From Hofstenia miamia (lineage: Eukaryota; Xenacoelomorpha; Acoela), in the NCBI GenBank assembly GCA_004352715.1, contig SCFE01000026.1, forward strand, positions 1,751,742 through 1,784,301: 32,560 bases of DNA. The letters are read 5' to 3'. A model generated the notes under the pieces. It was given only the letters and a program-made list of their open reading frames with translations, had not been told where the DNA came from and made no database searches. Position 1 is the stretch's first letter. Every line of letters begins with the position of its first letter. Below are positions 20,428 to 31,594 of this stretch, one piece after another. The position numbers were made by a program, and so were the translations under genes.

Positions 20428-21427
20428 NNNNNNNNNNNNNNNNNNNNNNNNNNNNNNNNNNNNNNNNNNNNNNNNNNNNNNNNNNNNNNNNNNNNNNNNN
20501 NNNNNNNNNNNNNNNNNNNNNNNNNNNNNNNNNNNNNNNNNNNNNNNNNNNNNNNNNNNNNNNNNNNNNNNNNNNNNNNNNNNNNNNNNNNNNNNNNNNN
20601 NNNNNNNNNNNNNNNNNNNNNNNNNNNNNNNNNNNNNNNNNNNNNNNNNNNNNNNNNNNNNNNNNNNNNNNNNNNNNNNNNNNNNNNNNNNNNNNNNNNN
20701 NNNNNNNNNNNNNNNNNNNNNNNNNNNNNNNNNNNNNNNNNNNNNNNNNNNNNNNNNNNNNNNNNNNNNNNNNNNNNNNNNNNNNNNNNNNNNNNNNNNN
20801 NNNNNNNNNNNNNNNNNNNNNNNNNNNNNNNNNNNNNNNNNNNNNNNNNNNNNNNNNNNNNNNNNNNNNNNNNNNNNNNNNNNNNNNNNNNNNNNNNNNN
20901 NNNNNNNNNNNNNNNNNNNNNNNNNNNNNNNNNNNNNNNNNNNNNNNNNNNNNNNNNNNNNNNNNNNNNNNNNNNNNNNNNNNNNNNNNNNNNNNNNNNN
21001 NNNNNNNNNNNNNNNNNNNNNNNNNNNNNNNNNNNNNNNNNNNNNNNNNNNNNNNNNNNNNNNNNNNNNNNNNNNNNNNNNNNNNNNNNNNNNNNNNNNN
21101 NNNNNNNNNNNNNNNNNNNNNNNNNNNNNNNNNNNNNNNNNNNNNNNNNNNNNNNNNNNNNNNNNNNNNNNNNNNNNNNNNNNNNNNNNNNNNNNNNNNN
21201 NNNNNNNNNNNNNNNNNNNNNNNNNNNNNNNNNNNNNNNNNNNNNNNNNNNNNNNNNNNNNNNNNNNNNNNNNNNNNNNNNNNNNNNNNNNNNNNNNNNN
21301 NNNNNNNNNNNNNNNNNNNNNNNNNNNNNNNNNNNNNNNNNNNNNNNNNNNNNNNNNNNNNNNNNNNNNNNNNNNNNNNNNNNNNNNNNNNNNNNNNNNN
21401 NNNNNNNNNNNNNNNNNNNNNNNNNNN
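20428..21427. other. assembly gap (exactly 1,000 N)
   Basis: Placeholder-type gap. The 5' LTR, primer binding site and start of the main family-1 element would be expected here but cannot be seen. Confidence 0.95.
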
Positions 21428-22983
21428 AACAATCAGTAATAGAAAGAGAGATACCCCGAACCAAACAGAAGCACTTCACTGGGATCCTGGGATCGCGACC
21501 TAGATATAGGAAAGCCATTATGAACCAGAAGAAAAATAACAAAAGGAAAAAAATGAGGCGTGAAGAAAACTGCAGTCAAGGCAGTGACCCCCAGAACAAT
21601 ACGACACAGAATTACAGTCCCTCAGTTCACCCCCAGAAACGAACCCCCAGACACGAACCCATTGGATATAATGATTATGCTAAGAAAGAGTCAGGAGAAT
21701 GAAGAACTCTTAAGACAACAAGTAGAACAATTGACTGAGAAAGTCAAAGAAATGGAATGACAAAATGAAATGATACTGAGCAAGATTAGAGTGAATATGG
21801 AACTGCGGCTTGAGGAACATAGTCAACTATTTCAAAACGAAATTAAAACCCTTACCCAACAACTATCAGAGTCCAATAAAAGATTTCTAGAACAAAACCA
21901 GCAATGGCAAGAAAAAAATCAAGAGCTGGAGAGAACAAATAGACAACTAATTGAGGATAACAACCTACAGGCAGGAGAACTGGAACAGTTGAAATATAAA
22001 TTGAGATTGCTACAACTAATGGAAGAGGAGAATAGAAACAACATGCAAACTCACAAAATCGAATTCCATTCCAGAAAGGAGAGCGAGCTACAGGCACCAT
22101 GCATACTGACCTGCAAAGAGGTAACATATGAAGAATCAGATGAAGATTCTGACTTTGAAAAACAGAAGATTATAAATGAGATCACAAAAGCACAATCCTA
22201 CATTTGCCGAGTGGTTGCAAATGTTTGAACTGACAATGGCAGAACGAAAAGTGAGCCAACAGGCAGTGGCAGCAAGACTCCCATTATATCTAACAGGAGC
22301 AGCATCCCAACACTATTTGCTTCTGGATGCAGAAACAAAGAGAAATTATCAATTACTAATCAGAGACTTCATAAATTATTATGAGAACAAAAGTTTCAAA
22401 AACCAGTACCAAATCATTTTGAATGCAATGAAAATGAGAAAAACTGACTACATCTGAAACTATATGCAACAAATCAAGTGACTACTAATGCTCAGATCAA
22501 GAGGAAACAGTTATTCAAAATATGACTTGTTTTCGCACATCTCAAGGTGATGCCTGAAAGCATCAGAATGCAGTTTGAAATTAAATGTGACGTCGACGAC
22601 AAATTGGAAAGCATGATCAGGAAAGCAGTCAACATACAAGGAACTATTGAAAGCAACGCCGGAATATATGAGAAAGCACATGGCATAGAGACAGACCAAC
22701 TTGGAGAAGCAATCTCAAGCCGCGCATCCCCAACAAAGCCTATACTGAAGCAAAACAAAAGAAAATAATAAAGGTTAAAGGAAAAGATGGTAAGACAAGG
22801 AAAGTAAAGGAGAAAGATATCAAATTCTACGGTTGTGGACAAAAAGGACACAAAAAACCAGATTGCCCAAAACAAATAAACGTTATTGGAGATGAAGAAG
22901 CCTACTACGATGAAGAGGATGTATTACAGATGGAAGACAAAATCAATGAAGTATCACCAACCAATGAGGAGTCGGAAAACTAA
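21428..22983 (+). pseudogene. gag polyprotein (coiled coil, capsid, zinc knuckle)
   Basis: Gag assembles the particle and packages the RNA. The frame is broken at about 21757, 22200, 22455 and 22765. Parts in order: a proline/asparagine-rich start (about 21560-21680), a long coiled coil (about 21690-22070, LEQNQQWQEKNQELERTN), an acidic linker (EESDEDSDFE), a capsid-like domain (22176-22457 and 22547-22768; FAEWLQMFELTM, LPLYLTGAA), and a nucleocapsid (22744-22983) with FYGCGQKGHKKPDC. The zinc knuckle's expected first Cys is Phe here. Gag ends at TAA 22981; the protease frame is -1 relative to it with a short overlap. Confidence 0.8.
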
Positions 22984-23429
22984 GTAGAGCGCTGACTCAT
23001 GACAACTGTGCATTGATAATCATCCTAACGAATCTTGATATGATGAATATGATAACAATAGCCATTAATGGAGTGATGACAAAAGCAACAATCAATACCA
23101 GAGCAGCAACATCTATAATTACTGATGAAAGTGCTACAAAACTTGGATTCAAGTGAGAAGATATGAAGAGTTGTAACAAGAGATTAATTAACACTTCAGG
23201 GGATTATATCGATGCGAAAGGAATGATAAACGTTTCACAAATGATAATTGTGAACACAACGTTCAAACAAGCTCCAGTAGTAGTGGATACACATAACAAT
23301 TCACTGCCATANGAAGTTATATTAGGAAACGATTTTTTGACAAAAAACGGTTGTGTCATTAACTATGCAAATAAAACCATAAAAGTAAAAGAAGAGGAAA
23401 TGGAAATCGAAGAGGAACAGGAGAAGTAG
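22968..23429 (+). pseudogene. retroviral-type aspartic protease, active site altered
   Basis: Would cleave Gag and Pol. The frame opens after a TGA at 22965 and includes ITIAINGVMTKATIN, then NTRAATSII at 23094-23120 where the family has DTGA. Both changes from DTG to NTR can be explained by single G-to-A substitutions. A TGA follows at 23156, then 23163-23429 continues with VNTTFKQAPVVV and VILGNDFLTKNG, the normal C-terminal part. With catalytic Asp and Gly replaced and a stop in the middle it cannot be active. One ambiguous base lies at 23312. Confidence 0.75.
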
Positions 23430-25640
23430 AGAACGGTTACATTTCAACTACAAGAAGACATTCATCTACAGCAGCATCAGTGGAAAATGCACACAATCGA
23501 GACAGAAGACACTATAACAGCTGATATAATGCTATATGATAATAAAGGCATTAACACCAAACGAGTTTCAATGCTGTCTAGTGTTTGCATGATAAAACAT
23601 GGAAAAGGAAGGATACTGATTCTCAATGCTACGAACCAGAATGTGAACCTGAAAAGATCTCAGATAAGAATATGCGGAAAATACATCAAAACTAACATCA
23701 GACTCATCTGGAAGGCAATCAAAGACAATGATGGAGTGAGTAATTTGCATGGTCAATTCAAGGACTTGCAAAGGAAAGTGGATAGTATTCCACATGGCCA
23801 ACTCAAGGGCAAGTGGATGAACACCATCAATGTTGTGAGTACTCCCAAAAGCCAACTCAAGGGCATTGGGATGAAAGCAGAAGAAGAATGCACATACAGG
23901 ATACCTGAAATAAACAACGAGGACTATGAACATCTAGAGGAACAGGAGATCATGCAACTAAGAACACTCTTAGAAAAACACAAACATATATTCAACTACA
24001 GGGAGATCAGTGTAGGTCAGGCAATAGGCGAGAAGCACAAAATCGTCACAACAATGGACAAACTGATGAAACTACCAGTCAAAAGGGTGCCCAAGCAGCT
24101 GAAAGAAGAATACAATTGTATACTGGAAGAGTTAATTGACAATAAAATCATTCAGCCAAGTGAGAGCCCATATGCAGCACCAACCATGTTTGTAAAAAAG
24201 GGAAACAATTACTGTCTATGTATTGATTTTGCAAATTAAATGAGGTAACAAAAAAGGATTCATACCCCCTACCACAAATAGAGGATATACTCTACAAAGC
24301 CAGTAAACACAAATATTTTACAACATTGGATTTATGCAAGGCCTATTGGCAGGTGAAGATGGAAGAAGACGATATTGAGAAGACAGCATTCATAACTCCA
24401 TATGGACTGTACGAATGGATATATATGGCATTTGGACACTGTAATGCACCAGCAACATTTCAGAGGTATATAACAAAGGTACTGAAGAACAAGACACATA
24501 GAATGGAGGAGGGAGTCGACGCTTATATAGATGACATCATAGTCACAAGTGATACAGTCCAAGAATACCTGGAAAAACTAGAGAGGACGTTAACGATTTT
24601 ATAAAAAATGCAGGACTTCGCATTAACAGAAATAAATGTGACATTCTGAAGGAGAAGATAGTTTTCCTAGGAAGAATGATAGAGAAATGCAGGATATGCA
24701 TGAAGGACAATGCCAGAGAGATGATCTGAAAGATAGAAAAACTGAACAACAAAAAAGATATACAGAGAATTATGGGATTCTTCAATTATTATGGGCTTTT
24801 ATTCCAAATATAGCTGGCAAGATGGCAAAGATGACCCAATTAATGAGGAAGTCAGTACCATTCGTATGGACTTGGCAAGAGCAGGAGGAATTGGACACCA
24901 TCAAAGAAGAACTCGCGAAATTACCCTCCCTCAACACACCATAATACAACGAAAAATTCATACTAGACTGTGATGCGAGCAAGGTAGCATTTGGAGCAAC
25001 ATTGGGACAAACAAGAAATGGAAAAGAAGTACCCATTCAGTTCTTTAGCCGCAAGCTGAGGGCAAGTAAAGAGAACTACGGCTCCACCAAGGTGGAGATG
25101 CTCACATTGATTGAGAGTATTAAGAAATTTCGACACTTCCTCATTGGAAGAGAATTTAGAGTGCGAATGGACAACAGTGGATTGGCCTGGCTGAAGAAGT
25201 TCTCAGGAGACAAGTCTGGAATAGTATCTTGGTGGATTGAATACCTAAATGAGTTCACATTTACGATCCAACATAGAAAGGGCACATTACATAATAACGC
25301 GGACTTCTGGACATCACTTCCAGAATACCAGAGAGACGCAGTGAAAACAGATGGAGAGAAGAAGCAATTTCAGTTCCTGCCACACACTGAGTACGAAGGA
25401 CTACCAGAAATAAACGTGGACAAAAAAGGTCAAGCAGTACTACTGATACTGATAAGAGAAGAGATAACTGAACAAGAGATAGTGGACAAACAAAGAGATG
25501 ACATAATCCTTGGTGAGATTATAAAGAAGATCAGGGAACCTCGGACAACACTATCTAAAATAACAGCAGGATACTATGAATGCTACAAATGGAAGATCAA
25601 CAAGAATGGACTACTATACCTCGAAGCTGGGAACAACTGA
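23430..25640 (+). pseudogene. reverse transcriptase-RNase H
   Basis: Copies the genomic RNA into DNA. The frame 23487-24239 holds a linker and the RT start (SPYAAPTMFVKKGNNYCLCI). It breaks at about 24227 by loss of one base and resumes with NEVTKKDSYPLPQIEDIL. Motif A is TLDLCKAYWQV (about 24325-24357) and motif C is YIDD at 24524-24535. A stop at 24602 and frame changes follow to about 24940. RNase H has DCDASKVAFGA (about 24967), STKVEML (about 25084) and MDNSGLAWL (about 25168), so its acidic residues are kept. The frame 25002-25640 ends at TGA. Closest relatives in the window are 18270-19660 and 19661-20427. Confidence 0.9.
23754..23865 (+). repeat. cluster of CAA(T/C)TCAAGG motifs before RT
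   Basis: Motifs at 23754 (CAATTCAAGGAC), 23799 (CAACTCAAGGGCA) and 23853 (CAACTCAAGGGCA), spaced 45 and 54 bp. In the pol frame they encode GQFKD, GQLKG and SQLKG. The same DNA word is clustered again at 27058-27420 in a different reading frame. Confidence 0.6.
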
Positions 25641-26743
25641 ATTGGGATCCCCAACTACTTCAAGAGAGAATTAATACGGAAAATACATGAGAAAGGTCAC
25701 TTAGGAATAACACAGATGGAGAAAACGTTCAACTCATGATTCATAACAATAGCCGTCAAGAAAGTTGTGGAAGACATCATCAATAAGTGCATGACATGCC
25801 TCCTCAATAACAAACAGCACTTCCTGACACAATGAGCACCACTAGAAAAAATCATTGTCACAACTCAACCCTATGAAATAGTCCACATAGATCTGGAAAT
25901 GCTATCAAAGGACGCAGAAGGCTATCAGTATTTACTAGTAATGGTAGATAACTTTACCAAATATGCAAGGATGGTCCTGATGTGAAACACCATGGTGGAG
26001 ACCACAGGTGAGATAGTCTTAAAAGTGTGGATATTGAAACTGGGACCAATGGAATCGATTATAACAGATAAGGGCCCCAATTTGAAAGTAGACTTTTCCA
26101 AGAAATGGCAAAGCTCCTAGAAATTGCAAGTAAATGAACAACTGCATATCATCCACAAGCTAATGGAGCAGTGGAGCCACTCAATCAAACATTAATCAAG
26201 CTAATCAGAGCAGCAACAATAAGAATAGGAGGAAGCAGATGGAGAGAGGTTATTGAAATGATCAAATATTATTACAACAACTTAGTGCATGCAACAACTG
26301 GAGAATCACCATTCAAGGCAATGTTCAGAAGAGAGGCGGCAACTCTGCTTTTGATGCAGTACACCAACTACAGTGGAAAATTGGACAATGCATACGTACA
26401 ACAACTAAAAAACCAGATCACAGTGATTCATGAAACAATGTGTCACAATATAAAAAAGTCGGCAGTGAGACAGCAACACAATTACAATAAAAAAATCTAT
26501 GATCATGCACACAAAGTAGGAGACAAAGTATATGCATTCACACTGATTAAACTCACAGACACAAACCAAGTCTGGAAGTTGAAAACAGTATGGTCCAGCC
26601 CTCACATGATAACACAAACACTACCTAACAATGAATACATGCTAGACAATAATAGATTATTACATTTTCAAAACCTGAGGAGAGCAACAACAGACATTGA
26701 AGAGACAAAGATAGATGATAACGCCAAATTCAAAATATTCTGA
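25641..26743 (+). pseudogene. integrase
   Basis: Contains the HHCC zinc domain (HEKGH near 25690, then CMTC near 25788), the first catalytic Asp in HIDLEM (25890-25892), the second in TDKGP (26067-26069) and the Glu in NGAVEP (26174-26176). All three DDE residues are therefore present. A one-base loss after TDKGP and stops at 25638, 25738, 25835, 25983 and near 26135 break the gene. The frame 26171-26743 holds the end of the core and a C-terminal domain (VGDKVYAFTLIKL, then FQNLRRA), similar to GPY/F-type tails. The TGA at 26741 aligns with one in the other copies and is probably the natural Pol stop. Confidence 0.85.
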
Positions 26744-27481
26744 ATTAACTGCAATGAAATTATATATGATATGTATGATTTAGACAGCTTACATGAAGAA
26801 GAATTCGACAATGAGTATACAGCAGATATCTGAGATGATGATCCAAGTCAAAGAGTGCTGCCCCAGAGGACAGTGAGAAATAAACCTATATATGACCCTG
26901 AAATATGGGATATTAATTTACTAACTGCATTTAGTAAATTAGAAGAAAATGATGCACCCCTGATGAAGAAGAGAGTACGCAGAACCCAACAACCAGAGGA
27001 GATCTCAACAACAAACAGGAGAAGGAGAGTGTGAAGAAGTTCTCAAACCAGACGTCAATTGAGGGCAGAAAGGACAAGAATGAGGAACCAATGAATAGAC
27101 AACGTAGAGTGAGAAGGCGTCCTAGTAGTCCTCAAGGCCAATTCAAGGGCAGAGAGACCAATGGACAAAAAGAATCTCCCACCAGGGATCTGCCCTGCTG
27201 ATTCAAGAGCATGCAGAAAACTGGTGTGCAGCACAGCTTTCCCTCCCAAAGTCCACAATGCGGATTGAAGGGTGGTGAGACATGAGGAGTTCCAGGGGAA
27301 GGTGTAAGTGGTGGAAGAACCATGGAGATATGAAAGTGATTCAAGGCTGACGTCAACTCATCTGGAACCACAGCTGGTCAAGTGCCAATAGGAGTAACTG
27401 TGAGCCAATTCAAGGGTGAATCAGTAGAAACTATTAGCACTCACAGACTGTGAACTGAGCACCAGTATGCAACCACTAAGG
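26744..27481 (+). other. spacer between integrase and ORF3
   Basis: Conserved with 13863-14638 at roughly 85-90% by eye. It starts with an acidic stretch readable without a stop (YDMYDLDSLHEEEFD), then RNKPIYDPEIWDINLLTAF, then an arginine/serine-rich region with the motif cluster at 27058-27420. It may encode a Pol extension or small protein, or be mostly a leader for ORF3. Confidence 0.5.
27058..27420 (+). repeat. cluster of ATTCAAGGGC motifs before ORF3
   Basis: Five ATTCAAGGG-like words at 27141, 27201, 27264 (ATTGAAGGG), 27339 and 27408, with a related ATTGAGGGC at 27058. The spacings among the five are 60, 63, 75 and 69 bp, all multiples of three. In one frame they encode ANSRA, ADSRA, AD-stop-RV, SDSRL and ANSRV. 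Confidence 0.65.
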
Positions 27482-30207
27482 ATGACTCAGCTACACGCCT
27501 CCTCAGAAATGACTTCAGAAAGAACTGTAAGATCAAAAGAGAGAGAAAAACAAATGTCGAAGATTGATGGAGAAACCTTACACCCTTACTTTATGGAAAC
27601 ATCAAAGATGCGGTATAATGCAATCGCAAAGCTATCCCTGGAAACAAAAACTCACATAGGGAAAGTTGTGAGAATCAAAGGGAAGTATTTACCAATTGTG
27701 CTCAATGCAAATAACAGACCAAAAGTAAATGTCATCATAAGTTATCCTCAAGAAATGAATGAAATGTTAGAAAGGCCATACATGCACAGTACAGTTCATG
27801 TCATATTTGATGATGCATTTACATTGGATACAACAAAAGTGATAATGGCCTACAAAGACAAAATTGCTGAAATACCAGATTGATGAAGAAAACCTCATGA
27901 TCATACACATATTAAAACAAAAAGAATATACAAAGAATCTAGAAAAGAAAATAGATGACATGACAAGAATAGCAAGAGTGCAAAACATCAGAGTGATAAT
28001 TATCACAATATAAACAAATGAAGACATTCCTGAGCACTTAAAAGAGGCATGCATGTTAGGTGAAAATATCTTCCCATGGGAGAGAACACCAAGAACCATG
28101 ACAATCCCAGAGTTAATATGATTTGATCTACAAATAGATTACTGGGCACAGATCTACAGAATTATGGTAGACCCATGCATCCCAATTGACCTCTACAGGC
28201 AAATGAAAACAATAGAATTAACGTCAGATATAGATGGAATAGAAAAGGCCAACACATTATTCATAAAGTGTAGTCTGATGCAATGACAAGAAAACTTACA
28301 ACAAATACAAATGATTTGGAAAAATATGAAATTGCAACAAAAAGTAGAGGAAGGTTGGCCAGATATAAAGATTGATGCACCATCACAGAAGTTTCATAAG
28401 TCAGTAGAAATGGCATTGACAGAGGTGAACAGAGCCTATGAACTGAATACAAAAAAAGATTTCAAACAGTTACTATTCAAAGAAAAGAACACACCTGAGA
28501 TATGCTATAGAACAACAGCGTGGATACTAGTGATATTCACAACAGAAGATGAAGAACTAAAACTCCTGATCTTGTGACACACCCACCACAAACTAGTGAA
28601 AGCAAAGAAGTATGAAATAGCGATAGCCCCAATAAACATGAAAACAAAGAATTGGCTACTAAAAGGTCACACCAGGAAACTAGAATCACCAAATCAATCA
28701 GAAAAGCCAGTGCAAATGATAGAAAAGATGCTCAGCAGAACAATAATGAATGAGAATCTGCTAGGGAAAATGTCAGTAATAAGCATTGCAAATAAGATGG
28801 AGATATTCCCTAGTGAAATCACAATATTTGATGAGCCCATGCAAAAGTATATGTGGGGAGCAACATCCGAAATACGGATGAGGGATATTCCCCAGTGAAA
28901 TCATGATATTCCAAAACACAGATAAAGCAACTCCAAAACCAACCATGGCTAACAACAAGGAAAATTATCAAACAGAAGCTAGCAAGCACAGCTGAAATTA
29001 GGAAAATGTTAACACAGAAAAATGTGAAGAAAACCCTTGATCACGAAATGGAATGCTAAAATTATTTGAAGTGCAGAAATGATGAAATGAGGAGGCATAA
29101 TGGAACTGGTAGAAGTCTGTGAAATGGTTACAAAATCCCAAGCAGAAATGATAGAAGAAGAACAATTACTCACATCATCCAGATTACTATTATCTCCCAA
29201 AAGACAACAAACAATTGGCAGAATAAATATTGATAAATGGGGAGAGATCAGCCCAGCCAAAACAATTGAATGGATAGACACTGATGATGAGCAGTTCCTG
29301 GTTGAAATCAAAGCTACAAGAGAAGCTAGAGATATAAAGGAAAGAAATTTCCAGAACATCAGAGAACAGCAAACATTGGCAATGATGAATTTTATGTTCA
29401 CTGAAGCTTTCACATGAACAGAATTGGAGGAGCTACTAAAGCCATATAATCAATTGGCTGTAGATGTTGAATGTATTACATCAAGAATAGACATCAAAGA
29501 AGAAATACAATTAAAATTAAGCTGGAGGGGATTAACACAAGCATTCTGGGATACAATTTCAGAAGCTAGGATGAATTACCCCACACAATAGGCCTAGCCC
29601 AGCACCAACTATGGAAGGCTTGTATTCACATATAGAAAGACAAATAGAGACAAAAATCCTAATATGCACACCACCAGAAACAGTTGTGATACCAATGGTC
29701 CTCCCACTATGGAGACTACCAAAAGAGGTTAAGGTGGTGAAGACATGCCTTCATGCATATAAGTCATATGTGAACACTGAAAGAAAAGCAAAAGCCATGA
29801 TAGAGAAAGACAACTATAAAAAGTCAAAAGAAATAAAGCTAAGAAATGACAATAGAGAAAGGGTCTACATTGAAGGCACAATAATGCCAGACCAGCTTTA
29901 CACACAAGGAAGACCCATCAACATACAACTGCAAGATCTCAGAAAGGAAATAGAGGAACAGAACCTGGGAGCCATAATGCTATTCTCCAGAGTAAATGAT
30001 ATAGTGTGGACAGACATCTGGGAAAAGAAATACTGCTACTATGATGTCAGAAAGAGGGTAGAAATTGTCACAATGATGTGGATCAATAAAAACAATCCAA
30101 ATAGTATAACAGAAAAAGAAGCAAGGGACAACATCAGCTTCTTTTACAAAGATGTGGCAAATTGTAGCATCATCCCAAAAAGGCAACTAAAGCTGAATAA
30201 CATCGAA
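27482..30207 (+). pseudogene. LTR-retrotransposon ORF3, main copy, 5' part, unknown function
   Basis: Occupies the env position. The chosen start, ATG 27482, aligns with copy B (14639). Readable stretches: 27482-27883, about 27885-28577, 28596-28898, 29100-29417 and 29611-30210, interrupted by an 8-bp loss near 27880 and stops at about 28012, 28119, 28284, 28575 and later. Conserved blocks include NRPKVNVIISY, FPWER, FDLQIDYWAQIY and EEGWPDIKIDAP. The later part has helical charged stretches (EARDIKERNFQNIREQQ) and LRKEIEEQNLGAIMLFSRV. I see no signal peptide, membrane segment, cysteine-rich ectodomain or enzyme motif, so an envelope is unlikely. It could be a second structural or accessory protein. 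Confidence 0.7.
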
Positions 30208-30432
30208 TGATTATTAATTGAAATTAATTGTAAAGATTTAGTTAAATGAACTTTAGTTATTTTTGTAAAAATGCAACTAAGATTTAATATTGGTCAAAAT
30301 GAGAAACTTGTTAGCCGATCAAGGGATAATTGACAAATTAAATTGTGCAAACTAAAGCTTACGTATGAACAGCCATATTGGCAGATGAATCATTTGAAAT
30401 TTAAAATCGGCAGGTACTTTTTGTAGAAATTT

Positions 30433-30441
30433 TATAAATAG
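30433..30441 (+). promoter_or_regulatory. LTR TATA box (family 2)
   Basis: TATAAATAG at the position equivalent to 9214-9222 and 31812-31820. An AATAAA follows at 30470-30475, which could be the polyadenylation signal. Confidence 0.5.
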
Positions 30442-30739
30442 CTTTGATTCAACCATTATTTTGATGAACAATAAATTCTTCAGAGTTTATTTAACTTTCA
30501 TTTCTACTTTATCTGGTTTGATTATTTAGTTAAATGTACAGCTAGGCGAGTTGTGTTTAGTAGTGGCTGGAGTCCATCACGGGATCGATTCTCAGGGTCC
30601 TTGTGCCAGTCACAAAACCGCACTTAAGTTACAGTTAGGAGTTTTTCGATTCTCGCCTAGTCTGACTATCAATCACTACATGTATTAAATAATAAATGCT
30701 TGAAACAACTGGAAAGTCAACACCTAGGGATATTTATAT

Positions 30740-30756
30740 NNNNNNNNNNNNNNNNN
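30740..30756. other. assembly gap (17 N)
   Basis: Short N run inside the family-2 LTR. Confidence 0.95.
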
Positions 30757-31231
30757 TTACTTAAACAATTAAGCCGATAGTTTAATGGTAATGGCTACTT
30801 TTAATGTTATGCAGTTAGTATCAACGCCCGGTTGCTTTATTAAATCAAAACAACAAACACTCTACAAATATTGAGTTTAAGTCAGTTACAACTTTACTTG
30901 AGTGCACGCACTAAGCTAACGTAAGGTACACATAACTAATCCCAGTTGAGCTGAGGTGGTGCTGTGGACTCAACCACTGTTGTGGGAGAAGTGGAGCTGT
31001 GTTGTGGAGATCGGCTTTGGGCAGTGGCCCACAGAAGAAATGAAGAGGAAACATCTGACCACTTCGTCACCTAAACAGTGATAGTTAATACTGTCTTCAA
31101 TTAACATAACTAGTTATTAATAGAAGATAGTTCGATGGTTCAACAATTTGGTAACACCACACCCGCGAATTACTAGGCACTCATTATCAGTAATAAGACA
31201 TGGCGTAATAAGCTAGGTGGAGGATGTTACA

Positions 31232-31594
31232 AAATACCCGGAGTTTACAGAAAGTCTTCATGTTTTTCTACCCCAACAACCAAATCAGAGAAGATCTAGC
31301 AAATACAAGCAGAGCCAATGCACAAATGACACTCATGATTGGAATCAAAGGAATACAATTATACCACAAATATTATGACATCTTTTCACAGAAAATCAAC
31401 AAATTAAGTGAAGCATGGTTCCTGAAATATGCCAACGTCATAACAACAGAGAGAGAGAGGCAGTTCTTAAAATGACAAAACAAACTGAATTCAAGAAAAC
31501 AATGTGGGCCAATCAGCAGGCTGAGCAGAAAAATTCGGAAGGTGGATACTTTGTTGCATGGAGAACGAGCTGTGCTGAAAATAACACAAGCTGA
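31232..31594 (+). pseudogene. LTR-retrotransposon ORF3, main copy, 3' end
   Basis: Open from the LTR boundary to 31473 in one frame (FYPNNQIREDLANTSRANAQ), then in the next frame from about 31472 (TMWANQQAEQKNSEGGYFVAW) to TGA at 31592-31594. A frame change at about 31470 joins them. Base composition and charged character match the upstream part, and the stop sits directly on the polypurine tract, as expected for the last gene of an LTR element. No second copy of this part is in the window, so its membership of ORF3 is inferred from position. Confidence 0.55.

Larger units (their letters stand above)
30208..31231 (+). mobile_element. family-2 LTR inside ORF3
   Basis: Shares the family-1 LTR layout (TATA box at 30433-30441, TTTAGTAGTGG block near 30560, GGTACACATAA near 30925, end GGAGGATGTTACA at 31231) but is clearly diverged, and matches 8128-8588 closely in its second half. 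It splits ORF3: coding sequence precedes it to 30207 and resumes at 31232. Family-1 LTRs have about 75 more bases at the 5' end, and flanking bases (CGAA left, AAAT right) are not a duplication, so it may have lost its first bases or arrived by recombination. Seventeen N lie at 30740-30756. Confidence 0.75.

Noticed and set aside
20265-21702. Frames of 340-460 codons spanning the second 1,000-N gap
   Set aside because: Same artefact. The ends belong to pol on the left and gag on the right, which are unrelated parts of separate copies.
22968-22983. Programmed -1 frameshift site at the gag/protease overlap
   Set aside because: The frames are in -1 relation and overlap by about 15 bases, but GGAAAAC is not a canonical slippery heptamer and the copy is degraded.
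23568-23933. Minus-strand frame with repeated ALELA
   Set aside because: It is the antisense of the motif cluster before RT and has no other support. The repetition is reported under the motif finding.
27482-30207. ORF3 as an envelope gene
   Set aside because: The position fits, but no signal peptide, membrane anchor, cleavage site or cysteine pattern is visible. I left the function open.
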